A stretch of 64,000 bases of DNA from an uncultured Roseibium sp. Lineage in GTDB: Bacteria > Pseudomonadota > Alphaproteobacteria > Rhizobiales > Stappiaceae. The notes below the pieces were generated by a model. It worked only from the letters and a program-made list of their open reading frames with translations, had not been told where the DNA came from and did no database searches. The first letter of the stretch is position 1; each line of letters starts with the position of its first letter. Of the stretch, positions 9,456-18,190 are shown piece by piece. The stretch covers positions 434,001 to 498,000 of the forward strand of contig NZ_CANLVF010000005.1 of assembly GCF_947494555.1 (NCBI RefSeq), read 5' to 3'. The position numbers and the translations under genes are program-made.

Positions 9456-10313
9456 TTAAAGGCCGTAACGCATCCACAAGGCCCGCTCTTCAACCGCCGA
9501 AATCAACTCGTCACCCAAGCCTTCCGTCAGGCGCTGCGCCTTCTGATTCACGCCGAGCCCGGCGCGCCTGCCGAAAAGACCGCGCGGCGCGGAAATCAGC
9601 CGCGGTTCTGTCTTTTCGCCATATCTGTCTTGCAGAACGCCGCGCAAGTCGCCAATTGCGTCCACCAGCCCAAGCTGCACAGCGGTTCGGCCTGTCCAGA
9701 ACTTGCCGGTAAACAGATCAGGGTCTTCGGTCAAGACATCGCCGCGGCGGGATTTTACCAGATCGATGAAGGTCTCATGCAGCTCAAGCTGAAGGCTTTT
9801 GAGATAAGCAATATCTTCGGGCACTTCGGGCTGGAAGGGGTCGAGGGTGACCTTCTTCTCGCCCGCCGTATAGACACGCCGGTCGACGCCGATTTTCTTG
9901 ATCATTTCGGTAAAGCCGAAACCAGCCGCGACGACCCCGATGGAGCCGACGATTGAGGACGGATCGACAAAGATCTCATCTCCCGCGATCGCAATCATGT
10001 AGCCGCCACTTGCAGCGACGTCTTCAACGAAAACCAGGACGTCTTTCTCGTTTTCCTTCGCCAGATCGCGTATGCGCTTGAAGATCAGGCGCGACTGCAC
10101 CGGAGATCCGCCCGGTGAATTGACGATCAACGCAACGGCCGGGGCCTTTTTGAACGAAAACGCCTTTTCCAGCGGCAGGGCTGCAGATGCCAGCGACAAT
10201 CCCGAACGCATCGGGCTTTGCATGCCGATGGCGCCCTGCAAGCGCACCACAGGAATTATCGTCTTGTCATTGCGGAATGGCTTGGGGAGAAAACGGCGGA
10301 AGGTTGAAAGCAC
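9456..10313 (-). CDS. S49 family peptidase (SppA/SohB-like)
   Basis: Single-domain serine protease of family S49 (285 residues), thought to degrade signal-peptide remnants or membrane-associated peptides. The core reads VALIVNSPGGSPVQS, then FVEDVAASGGYMIAIAGDEIF with the nucleophile Ser, and VDPSSIVGSIGV. A Lys in the TAGEKKVTLDPF segment is the likely dyad partner. The short form, without the extra N-terminal domain of E. coli SppA, is usual in alphaproteobacteria. No clear signal anchor is present, so membrane association is uncertain. Start is GTG at 10313 with AGGG upstream. Confidence 0.9.
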   Translation of the reverse strand: MLSTFRRFLPKPFRNDKTIIPVVRLQGAIGMQSPMRSGLSLASAALPLEKAFSFKKAPAVALIVNSPGGSPVQSRLIFKRIRDLAKENEKDVLVFVEDVAASGGYMIAIAGDEIFVDPSSIVGSIGVVAAGFGFTEMIKKIGVDRRVYTAGEKKVTLDPFQPEVPEDIAYLKSLQLELHETFIDLVKSRRGDVLTEDPDLFTGKFWTGRTAVQLGLVDAIGDLRGVLQDRYGEKTEPRLISAPRGLFGRRAGLGVNQKAQRLTEGLGDELISAVEERALWMRYGL

Positions 10314-10427
10314 GCTGAAAAGCCCTGAGAGAGGTCAAACTCTCTCCGATATATGTATTCAGGTGGCACTTGCAAAGAGTGGCGGCAGGCAAATTCCGGA
10401 ATAGGCTGAGATAGTGCCGGTCGACGC

Positions 10428-11069
10428 TCATGCTCCAAAGGCACTTATGCGCTTTTTCGGCTTTTTCTTCGCCGTTTCCTTTTCCATTTCCTTTTTCTTT
10501 TCCTGTTCGCGATCCAGCAGAAGCGCGACCGCTTCAGGCGTCAGGTCCGGTTCCGGCTCAAAGGGCCAATTCAGTTGAACGCCCGCCTGGCCATCCTTGC
10601 GCCAAACGATTTTTGCAGCAATCGGCAGGTCGAGACCCGGGATGGAAATTTCAACGTCCTGCGGCAACCGGTCCAGATTGTCAGCCTCGAGCCGGCATCC
10701 GGATTTGCTCGCATCAACAATGCGTCCTTTTATGATAAACGGGCTGGTTTTGCCGTAGACAACGGTGCTGATCCAGACAGGTCGGCGGATTTCGCGCCGT
10801 TTTTCGCCAGGCTCCGTGTTCAACACGGAAAAACTGATCCTGGCCTCGTTGTCGCCATAGGCGATGACCGTTCCACGAACCAGTTTGTCGTAGCCGTCCA
10901 GTCGCAGCCCGACCTCTTCCTTGAGCAGATCGACCTTGTCGGAGACGATCCAGCATCCCTTGTCAGTGAGGTCCAAAGCACTGGCCTCGAAGCAGCTCAT
11001 GTCTGCCAGATCCACGACCAGCGCCGGTACGCAGCTATCCGCAACTTTGACCGCATTGACGTTTGACAC
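10428..11069 (-). CDS. PilZ domain protein
   Basis: Probable cyclic-di-GMP receptor. From the chosen GTG at 11069 it is 213 residues. The PilZ domain lies at about residues 88-170, with the RREIRRP arginine motif and the DASKSGCRLE (D/NxSxxG) motif that together bind c-di-GMP in known PilZ proteins. The N-terminal ~85 residues form a second, PilZ-like beta domain (LDLTDKGCWIVSDKVDL) lacking the arginines. The C-terminal tail is highly charged with EKKKEMEKETAKKKPKK. The open frame extends upstream to 11258 into the UDG gene, but GGAGGGGAAA in front of the GTG decides the start. A GGDEF-EAL enzyme is 8 kb away. Confidence 0.85.
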   Translation of the reverse strand: MSNVNAVKVADSCVPALVVDLADMSCFEASALDLTDKGCWIVSDKVDLLKEEVGLRLDGYDKLVRGTVIAYGDNEARISFSVLNTEPGEKRREIRRPVWISTVVYGKTSPFIIKGRIVDASKSGCRLEADNLDRLPQDVEISIPGLDLPIAAKIVWRKDGQAGVQLNWPFEPEPDLTPEAVALLLDREQEKKKEMEKETAKKKPKKRISAFGA

Positions 11070-11148
11070 TTTCCCCTCCGGCTCGACTACACCCCAGACT
11101 ACAACCTGAAGCCTGAAAACGACGTTAACGTTGGGGTATTGTGGGTCT

Positions 11149-12042
11149 CTAGGGTCCTGAAAGCTTCGACCGGATGCTGAGGAAATCACGCCAGGAAAGA
11201 CGCTTTTCCAGGGGGCTGCGCAGAAGATAGGCCGGGTGATACGTTGCGATCGCGTCAACGTCGCGACCTGAGACCGGATACTTCATCCAACGGCCGCGCA
11301 TTTTTCGAATACCGTCCTGAACACCCAGCAGGTTCTTGGCAGATGCCGCGCCCAGAAAGACAATCACATCCGGGTTTACAAGTTCGATCTGCCTCCTGAT
11401 GAAAGGCTTGCAGATTTCAGTTTCCTGCGGTGTTGGTGTCCGGTTGCCCGGCGGCCGCCAGGGAACCACATTCGCGATGTAGGCTGAAGATCGATCAAGG
11501 CCGATGGCCGATAGCATACGGTCCAGAAGCTGACCGGACCGGCCGACAAAGGGCTTTCCCTGCAAATCCTCGTCGCGTCCCGGCGCTTCGCCGACAAACA
11601 TCAACCGGGCCTCGGGATTTCCGTCCGCGAACACCAGTTTCTTTGCCGTCAGTTTCAAGTTGCATCCGTCGAAAGCCTCCAGGCAGGCCCGAAGCTCTTC
11701 CAGCGACGCAGCCGACGCAGCCTGGTCTCGCGCCGAGGCAACGACTTCACGGTCCGGAATAACGGCGGGATTGGAGGGTTTGGCAGGTGACGCTGACCGC
11801 GCTGTCAACTGCGCCGGCACAGCGGCGGGTGCCGGCGCGCGGCTTTCAATACGAGGAAGTTCCGCCGGCGCAGTCTGGCGTGCGACCTCGGCAGCCTGCG
11901 GCTTTTGCTGCACCGCCGCCTTCCGGCGGCTCAATTCCGTCCAGTCGACAGGGCTGTCACCCAAAAAACAATCGATACCGGCGTCGACATAGAACTCCAG
12001 CAGGCTTTCGATATTCTTCAGATCTTCACTGGGATGTTGCAA
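11149..12042 (-). CDS. Family 4 uracil-DNA glycosylase
   Basis: DNA repair enzyme removing uracil from DNA (family 4/5 superfamily, iron-sulphur type). Motifs are GEAPGRDED (catalytic motif 1), FVGRSGQLLD, VVPWRPPGNRTPTPQE and the HPAYLL motif 2. The ACLEAFDGC segment supplies N-terminal cysteines and a later Cys follows in TEICKPF; the four-cysteine iron-sulphur set looks incomplete compared with the classical family 4 spacing. An N-terminal ~100 residues rich in Ala/Pro is a linker. The TTG at 12042 is preferred because GGAGG lies eight bases before it and the protein then begins just ahead of the conserved SLLEFYVDAGID; an ATG at 12120 gives 26 more residues. Confidence 0.88.
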   Translation of the reverse strand: MQHPSEDLKNIESLLEFYVDAGIDCFLGDSPVDWTELSRRKAAVQQKPQAAEVARQTAPAELPRIESRAPAPAAVPAQLTARSASPAKPSNPAVIPDREVVASARDQAASAASLEELRACLEAFDGCNLKLTAKKLVFADGNPEARLMFVGEAPGRDEDLQGKPFVGRSGQLLDRMLSAIGLDRSSAYIANVVPWRPPGNRTPTPQETEICKPFIRRQIELVNPDVIVFLGAASAKNLLGVQDGIRKMRGRWMKYPVSGRDVDAIATYHPAYLLRSPLEKRLSWRDFLSIRSKLSGP

Positions 12043-12166
12043 ACACTTGGCCTCCGGCAGGGATATTATCCGGATCGCCGGTTCGTACAAGCGGTGCAGA
12101 GACTGTCCCGGCGAAGACAATCGCTTTTCGCATGCCTGTACACATCTAATCCCCGAAACAACAACG

Positions 12167-12190
12167 ATTTCCGTTTACGTAAACGGAAAT
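12167..12190. promoter_or_regulatory. 24-bp perfect palindrome before ETF-QO
   Basis: Half-site ATTTCCGTTTAC is followed immediately by its exact reverse complement. The core TTTACGTAAA matches what I remember of LiuR-type operators controlling branched-chain amino acid and fatty acid catabolism in proteobacteria. It lies just upstream of a -35-like box, 165 bases before the ETF-QO start. Confidence 0.65.
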
Positions 12191-12198
12191 ATTTCAAC

Positions 12199-12227
12199 TT
12201 GACGCTTTGACCGGGCTTTGGTCTATC
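12199..12227 (+). promoter_or_regulatory. Candidate sigma-70 promoter for ETF-QO
   Basis: TTGACG at 12199-12204 and TCTATC at 12222-12227 are 17 bases apart, on the strand of ETF-QO and immediately after the palindrome. The predicted leader is about 120 bases long. Confidence 0.45.
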
Positions 12228-12354
12228 TGGGCGAAATTCGACCAATAAGGGGCCGGATTTCGCAAACAGAACAGAAAAAAATCGTGTATTGCGCTGCGAA
12301 ATATTGCAAACAGGGCGATGCGGATAAAGCCCCGCCGGCTTGAGGGAGAAAGAG

Positions 12355-14031
12355 ATGAGCGAACAAGACGCGCTTGGTGAACGCGAGAGCATGGATGTCG
12401 ACGTTGTTATCGTCGGAGCGGGCCCGGCTGGCCTGGCTGCCGCGATCCGGCTGAAACAGATCGCCAACGAAAAGGGCGAAGAACTGAGCGTCGTCGTGCT
12501 GGAAAAGGGTTCGGAAGTCGGCGCGCATATCCTTTCCGGCGCTGTTATCGATCCGATCGCTCTCGATCAGCTGCTGCCGGAGTGGCGCGAAGAGGATACG
12601 CCGATAAAAACGGCTGTTACCGCTGATCATTTTCTGGTTCTTGGACCTGCGGGTTCCATGCGCCTGCCCAACATGTTCATGCCCAAGCTCATGAACAATC
12701 ACGGCAATTATATTGTGTCCCTGGGCAATGTGTGCCGCTGGCTGGCGGAAAAAGCCGAAGCGCTCGGCGTGGAGATTTATCCGGGTTTTGCGGCGGCCGA
12801 ACTGCTTTACGATGATGAAGGCAAGGTCCTCGGCGTCGCGACGGGAGACATGGGAATCGGCCGCGACGGCAAACCCAACGCCATGTTCACACGCGGCATG
12901 GAATTGCGCGGAAAATACACCCTGATCGGGGAAGGTGCGCGCGGCTCGCTGGCAAAACAGCTGATTGAAAAGTTCGACCTTGACCGCGACAGCGACGTGC
13001 CGAAGTTCGGGATCGGCATCAAGGAACTCTGGCAGGTCGATCCGGCAAAGCACAATCTGGGCCTCGTTCAGCATTCCTTCGGCTGGCCGCTTGACGGCAA
13101 GACCGGCGGCGGTTCGTTCCTCTATCACCTGGAAGATAATCAGGTCGCCGTCGGGTTCGTGGTTCACCTCAACTACGAAAACCCCTGGCTGTCGCCTTTT
13201 GACGAGTTCCAGCGTTTCAAGACCCATCCCGCAATCCGGGACACCTTCGAGGGCGGCAAGCGCATCTCTTACGGTGCAAGGGCGATTACCGAGGGCGGCT
13301 ATCAGTCGGTTCCCAAGCTCTCATTTCCCGGTGGCCTTCTGATGGGCTGTTCCGCTGGGTTCGTGAACGTTCCGCGTATCAAGGGATCGCACAACGCCAT
13401 GCTGTCTGGCATGCTCGCCGCAGAAGAAGTCATGTCAGCGATTGGCCGCGGCGAGGCGCACACCGAGCTTACCAATTTTGACACGGCCTGGCGCGAAAGC
13501 GCGATCGGCGACGATCTGAAAAATGTCCGCAATGCGAAACCGCTCTGGTCGAAATTCGGCACCTGGCTCGGGATCGGCCTTGGCGGCCTCGACATGTGGA
13601 CGAACGAATTGTTCGGGTTCTCCTTCTTCGGCACCATGAAGCACGGCAAGCGTGATTCCGAAACGTTGAAGCCGGCGAAAGACTGCAAGAAAATCGAGTA
13701 TCCGAAACCGGATGGCGTCGTCTCGTTCGACAAACTGTCTTCTGTATTCCTGTCCAACACCAACCACGAAGAAGACCAGCCGATCCATCTGAAGGTCAAC
13801 GACCTTGCCGTTCAGAAATCCTCCGAACACGATGTCTTTGCCGGTCCTTCGAACCGTTACTGCCCGGCAGGCGTCTACGAGTGGGTGGAAGAAGGTGAAG
13901 ACGCACCGCGCTTCCAGATCAACTCGCAGAACTGCGTGCACTGCAAGACCTGCGACATCAAGGACCCGAACCGCAACATCACCTGGACAGTACCGGAAGG
14001 CGCCGGCGGACCGAATTATCCGAACATGTAA
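12355..14031 (+). CDS. Electron transfer flavoprotein-ubiquinone oxidoreductase
   Basis: Inner-membrane-associated flavoprotein that passes electrons from ETF (reduced by acyl-CoA and branched-chain acyl-CoA dehydrogenases) to ubiquinone. It is 558 residues, matching the family. The FAD-binding GAGPAGLAAAIRL motif is at about 20-32, and GSEVGAHILSGAVIDP follows. The C-terminal 4Fe-4S domain carries CPAGVYEW and NCVHCKTCDIKDP, giving the four cluster cysteines. The ATG at 12355 has GAGGGAGAAAGAG before it; an in-frame TTG at 12340 is unlikely. A palindromic operator upstream suggests control by a catabolic regulator. The etfAB genes are not in the window. Confidence 0.95.
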   Translation: MSEQDALGERESMDVDVVIVGAGPAGLAAAIRLKQIANEKGEELSVVVLEKGSEVGAHILSGAVIDPIALDQLLPEWREEDTPIKTAVTADHFLVLGPAGSMRLPNMFMPKLMNNHGNYIVSLGNVCRWLAEKAEALGVEIYPGFAAAELLYDDEGKVLGVATGDMGIGRDGKPNAMFTRGMELRGKYTLIGEGARGSLAKQLIEKFDLDRDSDVPKFGIGIKELWQVDPAKHNLGLVQHSFGWPLDGKTGGGSFLYHLEDNQVAVGFVVHLNYENPWLSPFDEFQRFKTHPAIRDTFEGGKRISYGARAITEGGYQSVPKLSFPGGLLMGCSAGFVNVPRIKGSHNAMLSGMLAAEEVMSAIGRGEAHTELTNFDTAWRESAIGDDLKNVRNAKPLWSKFGTWLGIGLGGLDMWTNELFGFSFFGTMKHGKRDSETLKPAKDCKKIEYPKPDGVVSFDKLSSVFLSNTNHEEDQPIHLKVNDLAVQKSSEHDVFAGPSNRYCPAGVYEWVEEGEDAPRFQINSQNCVHCKTCDIKDPNRNITWTVPEGAGGPNYPNM

Positions 14032-14060
14032 GCGAAGCAAAACCGGTTTCGGAAACAAAC

Positions 14061-14088
14061 AACGCCGGGAAGTCGACTTCCCGGCGTT
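14061..14088. terminator. Hairpin after ETF-QO
   Basis: A 28-bp perfect palindrome (half AACGCCGGGAAGTC) 30 bases after the ETF-QO stop. It forms a very stable hairpin, but there is no T-run behind it, so it may work as a weak or Rho-assisted terminator. Confidence 0.5.
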
Positions 14089-14551
14089 GCCGTCTTGTGG
14101 CCGATGGGTTGTATCAAACCGGTTAAAGTGGGGGTACCGGTTTGTTGCGGTTGTCAATTACGCAAAGCTGGAAGGCCGGACGTACCAGACGTCCATCTGT
14201 TGCGCGATCGCCCGCGCCACAAGGCCTGGGCCGTTTTTGACAAACGGCGATTTTTTTGGAGCGAAGGTTCCGATGGAGCCGACGTGCACCTCACCCGGAT
14301 CTTTGTCCGGTTTTGCGCCTGGGCATTATTAAATTTGATTAACAAAAGCTTCAGCGAGGGCCGACATATAGTCACCTTACGGAAACGTCAACTACAAAAT
14401 CCAGCTGATAACGACAAACTATGACCTCAAAAAATATTTTTATACCAATTGGTCAATTTTCCAACTGAGCCTCATTTTTGCGCAGTCAATTTATGGAAGA
14501 TCATCCGGCAATTCATCGCAGACAACCGGTGCCGCAACACCGCGGCGCGAC
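14089..14551. other. Gene-free stretch
   Basis: AT-rich spacer between ETF-QO and the 3' end of the serine hydrolase gene. Only a short palindrome ACCAATTGGT near 14444 stands out. No ORF here is convincing. Confidence 0.4.
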
Positions 14552-15670
14552 TCAACGCAGCGCCCGGACGATCCGGCCCGCGATCCGTTCACCTGCCACA
14601 CCGCCTCCACTTTCATAGTTGCCAGCGAAAATCGTGATTGCCAATCCGGCGTCCGGCACGACATAGAGCCGCTGATCGCCCCACCCGGAGGCCATGATCA
14701 CCTTGTGGCCAGTGTAAAGCACCCCGGGATACCAGAAATACCCGTAGCCAAATCGTTCCCAGGAATTGCTTATGTGCCGAGCAGTCGAAGCGGCGATCCA
14801 ATCATCGGGAACCAATCGGCGGCCGCGCCACTTTCCACCATGCAGGATGAGCGAGCCAAACTTGGCCAGATCCCTGGCCCGCAGGCGCAATCCTGCCGAA
14901 GCGCTTGGAAAATGCTCTGACGTCCATGCCGGCGGACGCCACCATTCGTATTCGGTGATTTGGAGCGGATCGAAGAGAACCTTCTCGGCGTAGTCGGCGA
15001 GAGCCGTTCCCGTCAGGTTTTCGATGACGCCGCCAACCAGTTCGCTCAAGCCGCTGTTGTAAAGCCAGCGGCTTCCAGGCTCATCGCGCACTTCCTTGGC
15101 CAATGTAAATCCAACAGGATCGTCGCCAGAAAGAAGCCGGATAAAATCGTTTTGGCTATCGTAAGGAACGATTGTCTCATTCCACGCGAAACCTGCTGTC
15201 ATTGTGAGAACATGGTGCAACGTCACCGCTTCCAGCTCTCCTTGCAGACCGCGTAATTCGGGGAAGAAACTCACTATCGGGCGAGAAAGCGCGCTTTCGG
15301 CCGAGCCATCGAGCACAACACCCAAGAGGAGCGATGTCACGCTCTTGGTGACCGAGCGGATATCGTGCAGCGTTTCGGGTCCGTGTTCGACGTAGCCATA
15401 CTCTCCGTCTTCACCCGGCCAATAATGTTCAAAGACCAATTGGCCTTTGTGTTCAACAAGCACGGCGTGAACATTCGGCGCAGTCACGCCCGCATCGATC
15501 ATTTCGACAAGTTCAGACAACGCTTCCGGGTCAAGGCCGGCACTGGCCGGTTCTGCAACGGTCCAGCCTTCAGGACGCGCGTCAGGCGCTGCCTCCAAAT
15601 CCCACGCCACCGCCGGCGCCCGTGAAACAGCAGCCAGCAGGCTGGACAGAATGACACGCCGCGTGAGCAT
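14552..15670 (-). CDS. Exported serine hydrolase (class C beta-lactamase-like)
   Basis: Beta-lactamase/penicillin-binding-protein-like serine hydrolase, 372 residues, probably periplasmic. The N-terminus MLTRRVILSSLLAAVSRAPAVA is a signal peptide. The active-site SxxK is SVTKS (in DIRSVTKSVTSLLLG) and the YxN motif is YNSG; the third motif is not clear. HDIRSVTKS and LHHVLTMTAGF are usual in the esterase / 6-aminohexanoate-hydrolase-like members, so an esterase or amidase role is more likely than antibiotic hydrolysis. AAGGAGG seven bases before the ATG at 15670 fixes the start. It stands alone. Confidence 0.87.
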   Translation of the reverse strand: MLTRRVILSSLLAAVSRAPAVAWDLEAAPDARPEGWTVAEPASAGLDPEALSELVEMIDAGVTAPNVHAVLVEHKGQLVFEHYWPGEDGEYGYVEHGPETLHDIRSVTKSVTSLLLGVVLDGSAESALSRPIVSFFPELRGLQGELEAVTLHHVLTMTAGFAWNETIVPYDSQNDFIRLLSGDDPVGFTLAKEVRDEPGSRWLYNSGLSELVGGVIENLTGTALADYAEKVLFDPLQITEYEWWRPPAWTSEHFPSASAGLRLRARDLAKFGSLILHGGKWRGRRLVPDDWIAASTARHISNSWERFGYGYFWYPGVLYTGHKVIMASGWGDQRLYVVPDAGLAITIFAGNYESGGGVAGERIAGRIVRALR

Positions 15671-16249
15671 CACTGACCTCCTTCTTCCGCGGATGATACT
15701 GAAGCACGAAAGGTCACCTTCACAATGGTACAGGTTGAAAGGCATTTAGAGGGCTATTGAAAGCCCCCGGTCATCGGTTGGAATTGCAATTGATCTTTTG
15801 CCCAGAGCGTGGCGGATTTGTGCGATCTGTTTCTGCAAACCCGGGGGTGTTTGAACCGTCGGGTTCTCCTTAGTCCGGGTCACCGATTTTCGCTCCGGCA
15901 ATACGACAATCCGGAAGCAGTAAATTGTCAAAAATCACATGGGCAAATCCCTGATCGTTTTTCTATACCTTTCAACTGCTTATTGAAATCAGATCGGAAA
16001 TTTGCGCCCATAAAAATTTTCTATACAACAATAGATAAAGAAAATGTTTTTTGCAATTCTTTGAAACTAAAGCACTTCTTACTGCCTCGACTGATTTGAT
16101 TCAATCAAAGGTTATGCGAAAAAATGGCGCCTTAAGACTTCAAACTTATATAACCATCTGAAATTGTTAATTCTTTCGGATTTCCACATGCAATTCCGCT
16201 GAAGATCAGTTGTAATTGCAGACTCGAGTTGGTTAATCTAGTTTTACTG
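15671..16249. other. Long AT-rich intergenic region
   Basis: Unusually AT-rich compared with its surroundings. It contains a 15-bp palindrome (TTTGATTCAATCAAA, 16095-16109) and a TTGACA box on the minus strand at 15926-15931 that could belong to a promoter for the serine hydrolase. Short frames here show no coding character. Confidence 0.4.
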
Positions 16250-16525
16250 TCAACGGGGCTTAGTTGATTGATTTCCGCCATGTTTTGGCGGTTCCATGAC
16301 AGTGTTCGCGGTATCCGCGACTTCCCCAGAACAATTGAGATCTGGTCGCTACAAACGGTCAGGTACCTTGTGGGCAGGAGGCAGCAGCTTCCCGTCCGGG
16401 CTGCGGCGGCACCGGTTCGGGTTTGAAGGGCTTCCAAAAGTACATTCAGGGCAGCGCTTGCTTCCCTGACCCCATCGACCACAAGGTTTGGCACCGGGAA
16501 GGCCACTTCCCGGTGCAATTTTTTT
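16250..16525 (+). ncRNA. Candidate structured small RNA
   Basis: There is no ORF on the plus strand, yet the stretch ends in a strong plus-strand terminator, so a transcript is expected. A closing stem pairs ACCTTGTGG (16365-16373) with CCACAAGGT (16479-16487). Inside it TCAGGG (16446-16451) pairs with CCCTGA (16464-16469), and GCAGC/GCTGC flank a GC-rich loop near 16384-16404. TTGCAG at about 16214 and TAGTTT 17 bases later could be its promoter; the 5' end is thus a guess. I could not match it to SRP RNA (no GGAA-loop signature), RNase P or tmRNA. A 6S-like RNA is possible but unproven. Confidence 0.4.
16491..16525 (+). terminator. Rho-independent terminator
   Basis: Eleven-bp stem GCACCGGGAAG / CTTCCCGGTGC with a four-base loop, followed by seven T on the plus strand. 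No plus-strand gene precedes it, which supports an RNA transcript ending here. Confidence 0.85.
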
Positions 16526-16553
16526 GAATCTTTCTGGCGAAATCCGTGCCTGA

Positions 16554-17855
16554 TCAGGCCGCGTTCTTGCGGTTGTTTGGCCTACGACGTCTCGAATGCT
16601 TTGGGGCCGCATTGTCGTTGTGACCCTTTGAGGATCTTTTGTGGGCTGGTTTCTTAGGCGACTGCTTGGCGTTACCGCCCCGGTTCTGACCACCACGCTT
16701 CGCGCGGCTGGCAGCTGCTGAAAGCGGCGGAACTTCACCTCCGGCAACCGGAATGTCGATCCCGATCAGTTTTTCGATCTGACGGAACAGTCCGATTTCT
16801 TCGGGTGCACATAGCGCGATCGCTTCGCCGTCCGCGCCTGCGCGCGCCGTTCTGCCAATCCGGTGCACATAGGCTTCGGCAACCTCCGGCAGCTCGAAAT
16901 TGAAGACGTGGCTCACGCCTGGAATGTCGATACCGCGCGCTGCGACATCGGTTGCAACAAGCACGTTGATCTTGCCGTCCTTCAGGTCACGAATGGCTCT
17001 GTCGCGCTGGTTCTGGCTTTTATTTCCATGAATTGAGCCGGCGGCGATCCCGCTTTGCGACAGCTTGCGCATCAGACGCTCCGCGCCGTGTTTGGTCCGG
17101 CAGAATACCAGTGACAGTCCGTCCGGATTGGATTGCAGCTGCTTAAGGAGAAAGTCGGTCTTGGACTTAGGATCCATGAAGTGCACCGACTGCGTGACCT
17201 TGTCGGCAGTCCGCCCGGCAGGGGCTACTTCAACCCTCACGGGGTCGTGCAGATAGGTGCGGGCAAGGTCTGCAATCTGTTTCGGCATCGTTGCTGAAAA
17301 CAGAAGTGTCTGCCGGTCCCTCCGGACCAGGCCGGCAATCCGGCGCAGGGCATGAATGAAGCCAAGATCCAGCATCTGATCGGCTTCGTCCAGGACCAGA
17401 TAAGAGGCGGTCCCAAGATCAACCGCCTTGCGGTCAACCAGGTCGAGCAGACGGCCGGGGGTGGCGACCAGGATATCCGTTCCCTTCGAAAGCCGTTTGA
17501 TCTGTCCGTTTATCGACACTCCGCCGACAACGGAAGAAACGCGCAGGGGCGTCGCTTTCAGATAGGAAATCAGGTTCTTTGCAATCTGGTTCACAAGTTC
17601 CCGGGTCGGTGCCAGAATCAACGCCCTGGTACCCTTTGGCTGCGCGGCTTCATTGTCGGACAGCAGGCGATCAATCAGCGGCAATCCGAAAGCCGCGGTT
17701 TTCCCGGTACCCGTTTGCGCCAACCCCATCAGGTCGCGTCCTTGAAGGATCTGAGGAATAGCTTTTTCCTGGATCGGCGTGGGAGAGGCATAGCCGTTTT
17801 CCGCAATCGCCTTCAAAAGGCCCTCGGAAAGTCCCAGGCTTTGAAAATCGGTCAA
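16554..17855 (-). CDS. DEAD-box RNA helicase (RhlE-like)
   Basis: ATP-dependent RNA helicase, about 433 residues, expected in ribosome assembly, mRNA decay or cold adaptation. The Q motif region is FQSLGLSEGLL...PTPIQEKAIP, Walker A is AQTGTGKT, motif II is DEAD in VLDEADQMLDLGF, motif III is SAT, and motif VI is HRIGRTARAG. A Lys/Arg/Asn-rich tail of about 50 residues follows, typical for RNA binding. I take the TTG at 17855 as start: AAGGA sits seven bases upstream and the protein then begins with the conserved TDFQSLGL. The frame stays open for 80 codons more, up to 18095, without family similarity. Confidence 0.92.
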   Translation of the reverse strand: MTDFQSLGLSEGLLKAIAENGYASPTPIQEKAIPQILQGRDLMGLAQTGTGKTAAFGLPLIDRLLSDNEAAQPKGTRALILAPTRELVNQIAKNLISYLKATPLRVSSVVGGVSINGQIKRLSKGTDILVATPGRLLDLVDRKAVDLGTASYLVLDEADQMLDLGFIHALRRIAGLVRRDRQTLLFSATMPKQIADLARTYLHDPVRVEVAPAGRTADKVTQSVHFMDPKSKTDFLLKQLQSNPDGLSLVFCRTKHGAERLMRKLSQSGIAAGSIHGNKSQNQRDRAIRDLKDGKINVLVATDVAARGIDIPGVSHVFNFELPEVAEAYVHRIGRTARAGADGEAIALCAPEEIGLFRQIEKLIGIDIPVAGGEVPPLSAAASRAKRGGQNRGGNAKQSPKKPAHKRSSKGHNDNAAPKHSRRRRPNNRKNAA

Positions 17856-18190
17856 TATTATTTCCTTGTTTCGAGCGTCAACGACGCTCCTGTCACCGCA
17901 AGTATCATCCTTGCGGATTGGTGTCGGTTCGCGGCAGACGGACCAGTATCGTTCCGTCTCTTTGCCGCCAGACCCTCGCGTGACATGGGAACTGGTCGAG
18001 CCTCGTATCAGGCTCGTGATCTGTGCAACTGGGAAAGTCCAGGCCAAAGATTTCGTGTCCCTGGACGGGGCACTTGGCGCGTTGTCTCTGCTCACGCGGC
18101 AGCAATTGCAGTGCGCTATATCTGCTTCCCGGCGCGAAATGTCAAGCCGATGCGGTTGGGCTCACGTGCTGCCATGTCTCAAACCGCTGC
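17856..18190. other. Long leader region of the helicase gene
   Basis: 335 bases between the sugar dehydrogenase stop and the helicase start, both on the minus strand. It is mostly open in the helicase frame but without recognisable protein similarity, so I treat it as promoter and 5' leader. DEAD-box helicase genes often have long regulatory leaders; nothing more specific is visible. Confidence 0.35.

Noticed and set aside
12223..13227. 334-codon minus-strand ORF
   Set aside because: Antisense shadow of ETF-QO.
14444..14453. ACCAATTGGT as an operator
   Set aside because: A ten-base dyad alone in AT-rich DNA and far from any start codon is expected by chance.
15746..15931. 61-codon minus-strand ORF
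   Set aside because: Starts at a TTG that is part of a TTGACA promoter-like box; composition is not coding-like.
16095..16109. TTTGATTCAATCAAA as an FNR/FixK box
   Set aside because: The half-sites TTGAT and ATCAA are separated by three bases where four are needed.
16360..16400. GGTCAGGT and GGAGGCAGCAGC as SRP (4.5S) RNA
   Set aside because: Words are similar to the conserved SRP loop, but the GGAA tetraloop stem is missing and the spacing is wrong.
16132..16518. 128-codon minus-strand ORF
   Set aside because: Crosses the terminator and the AT-rich spacer; no ribosome binding site or protein similarity.
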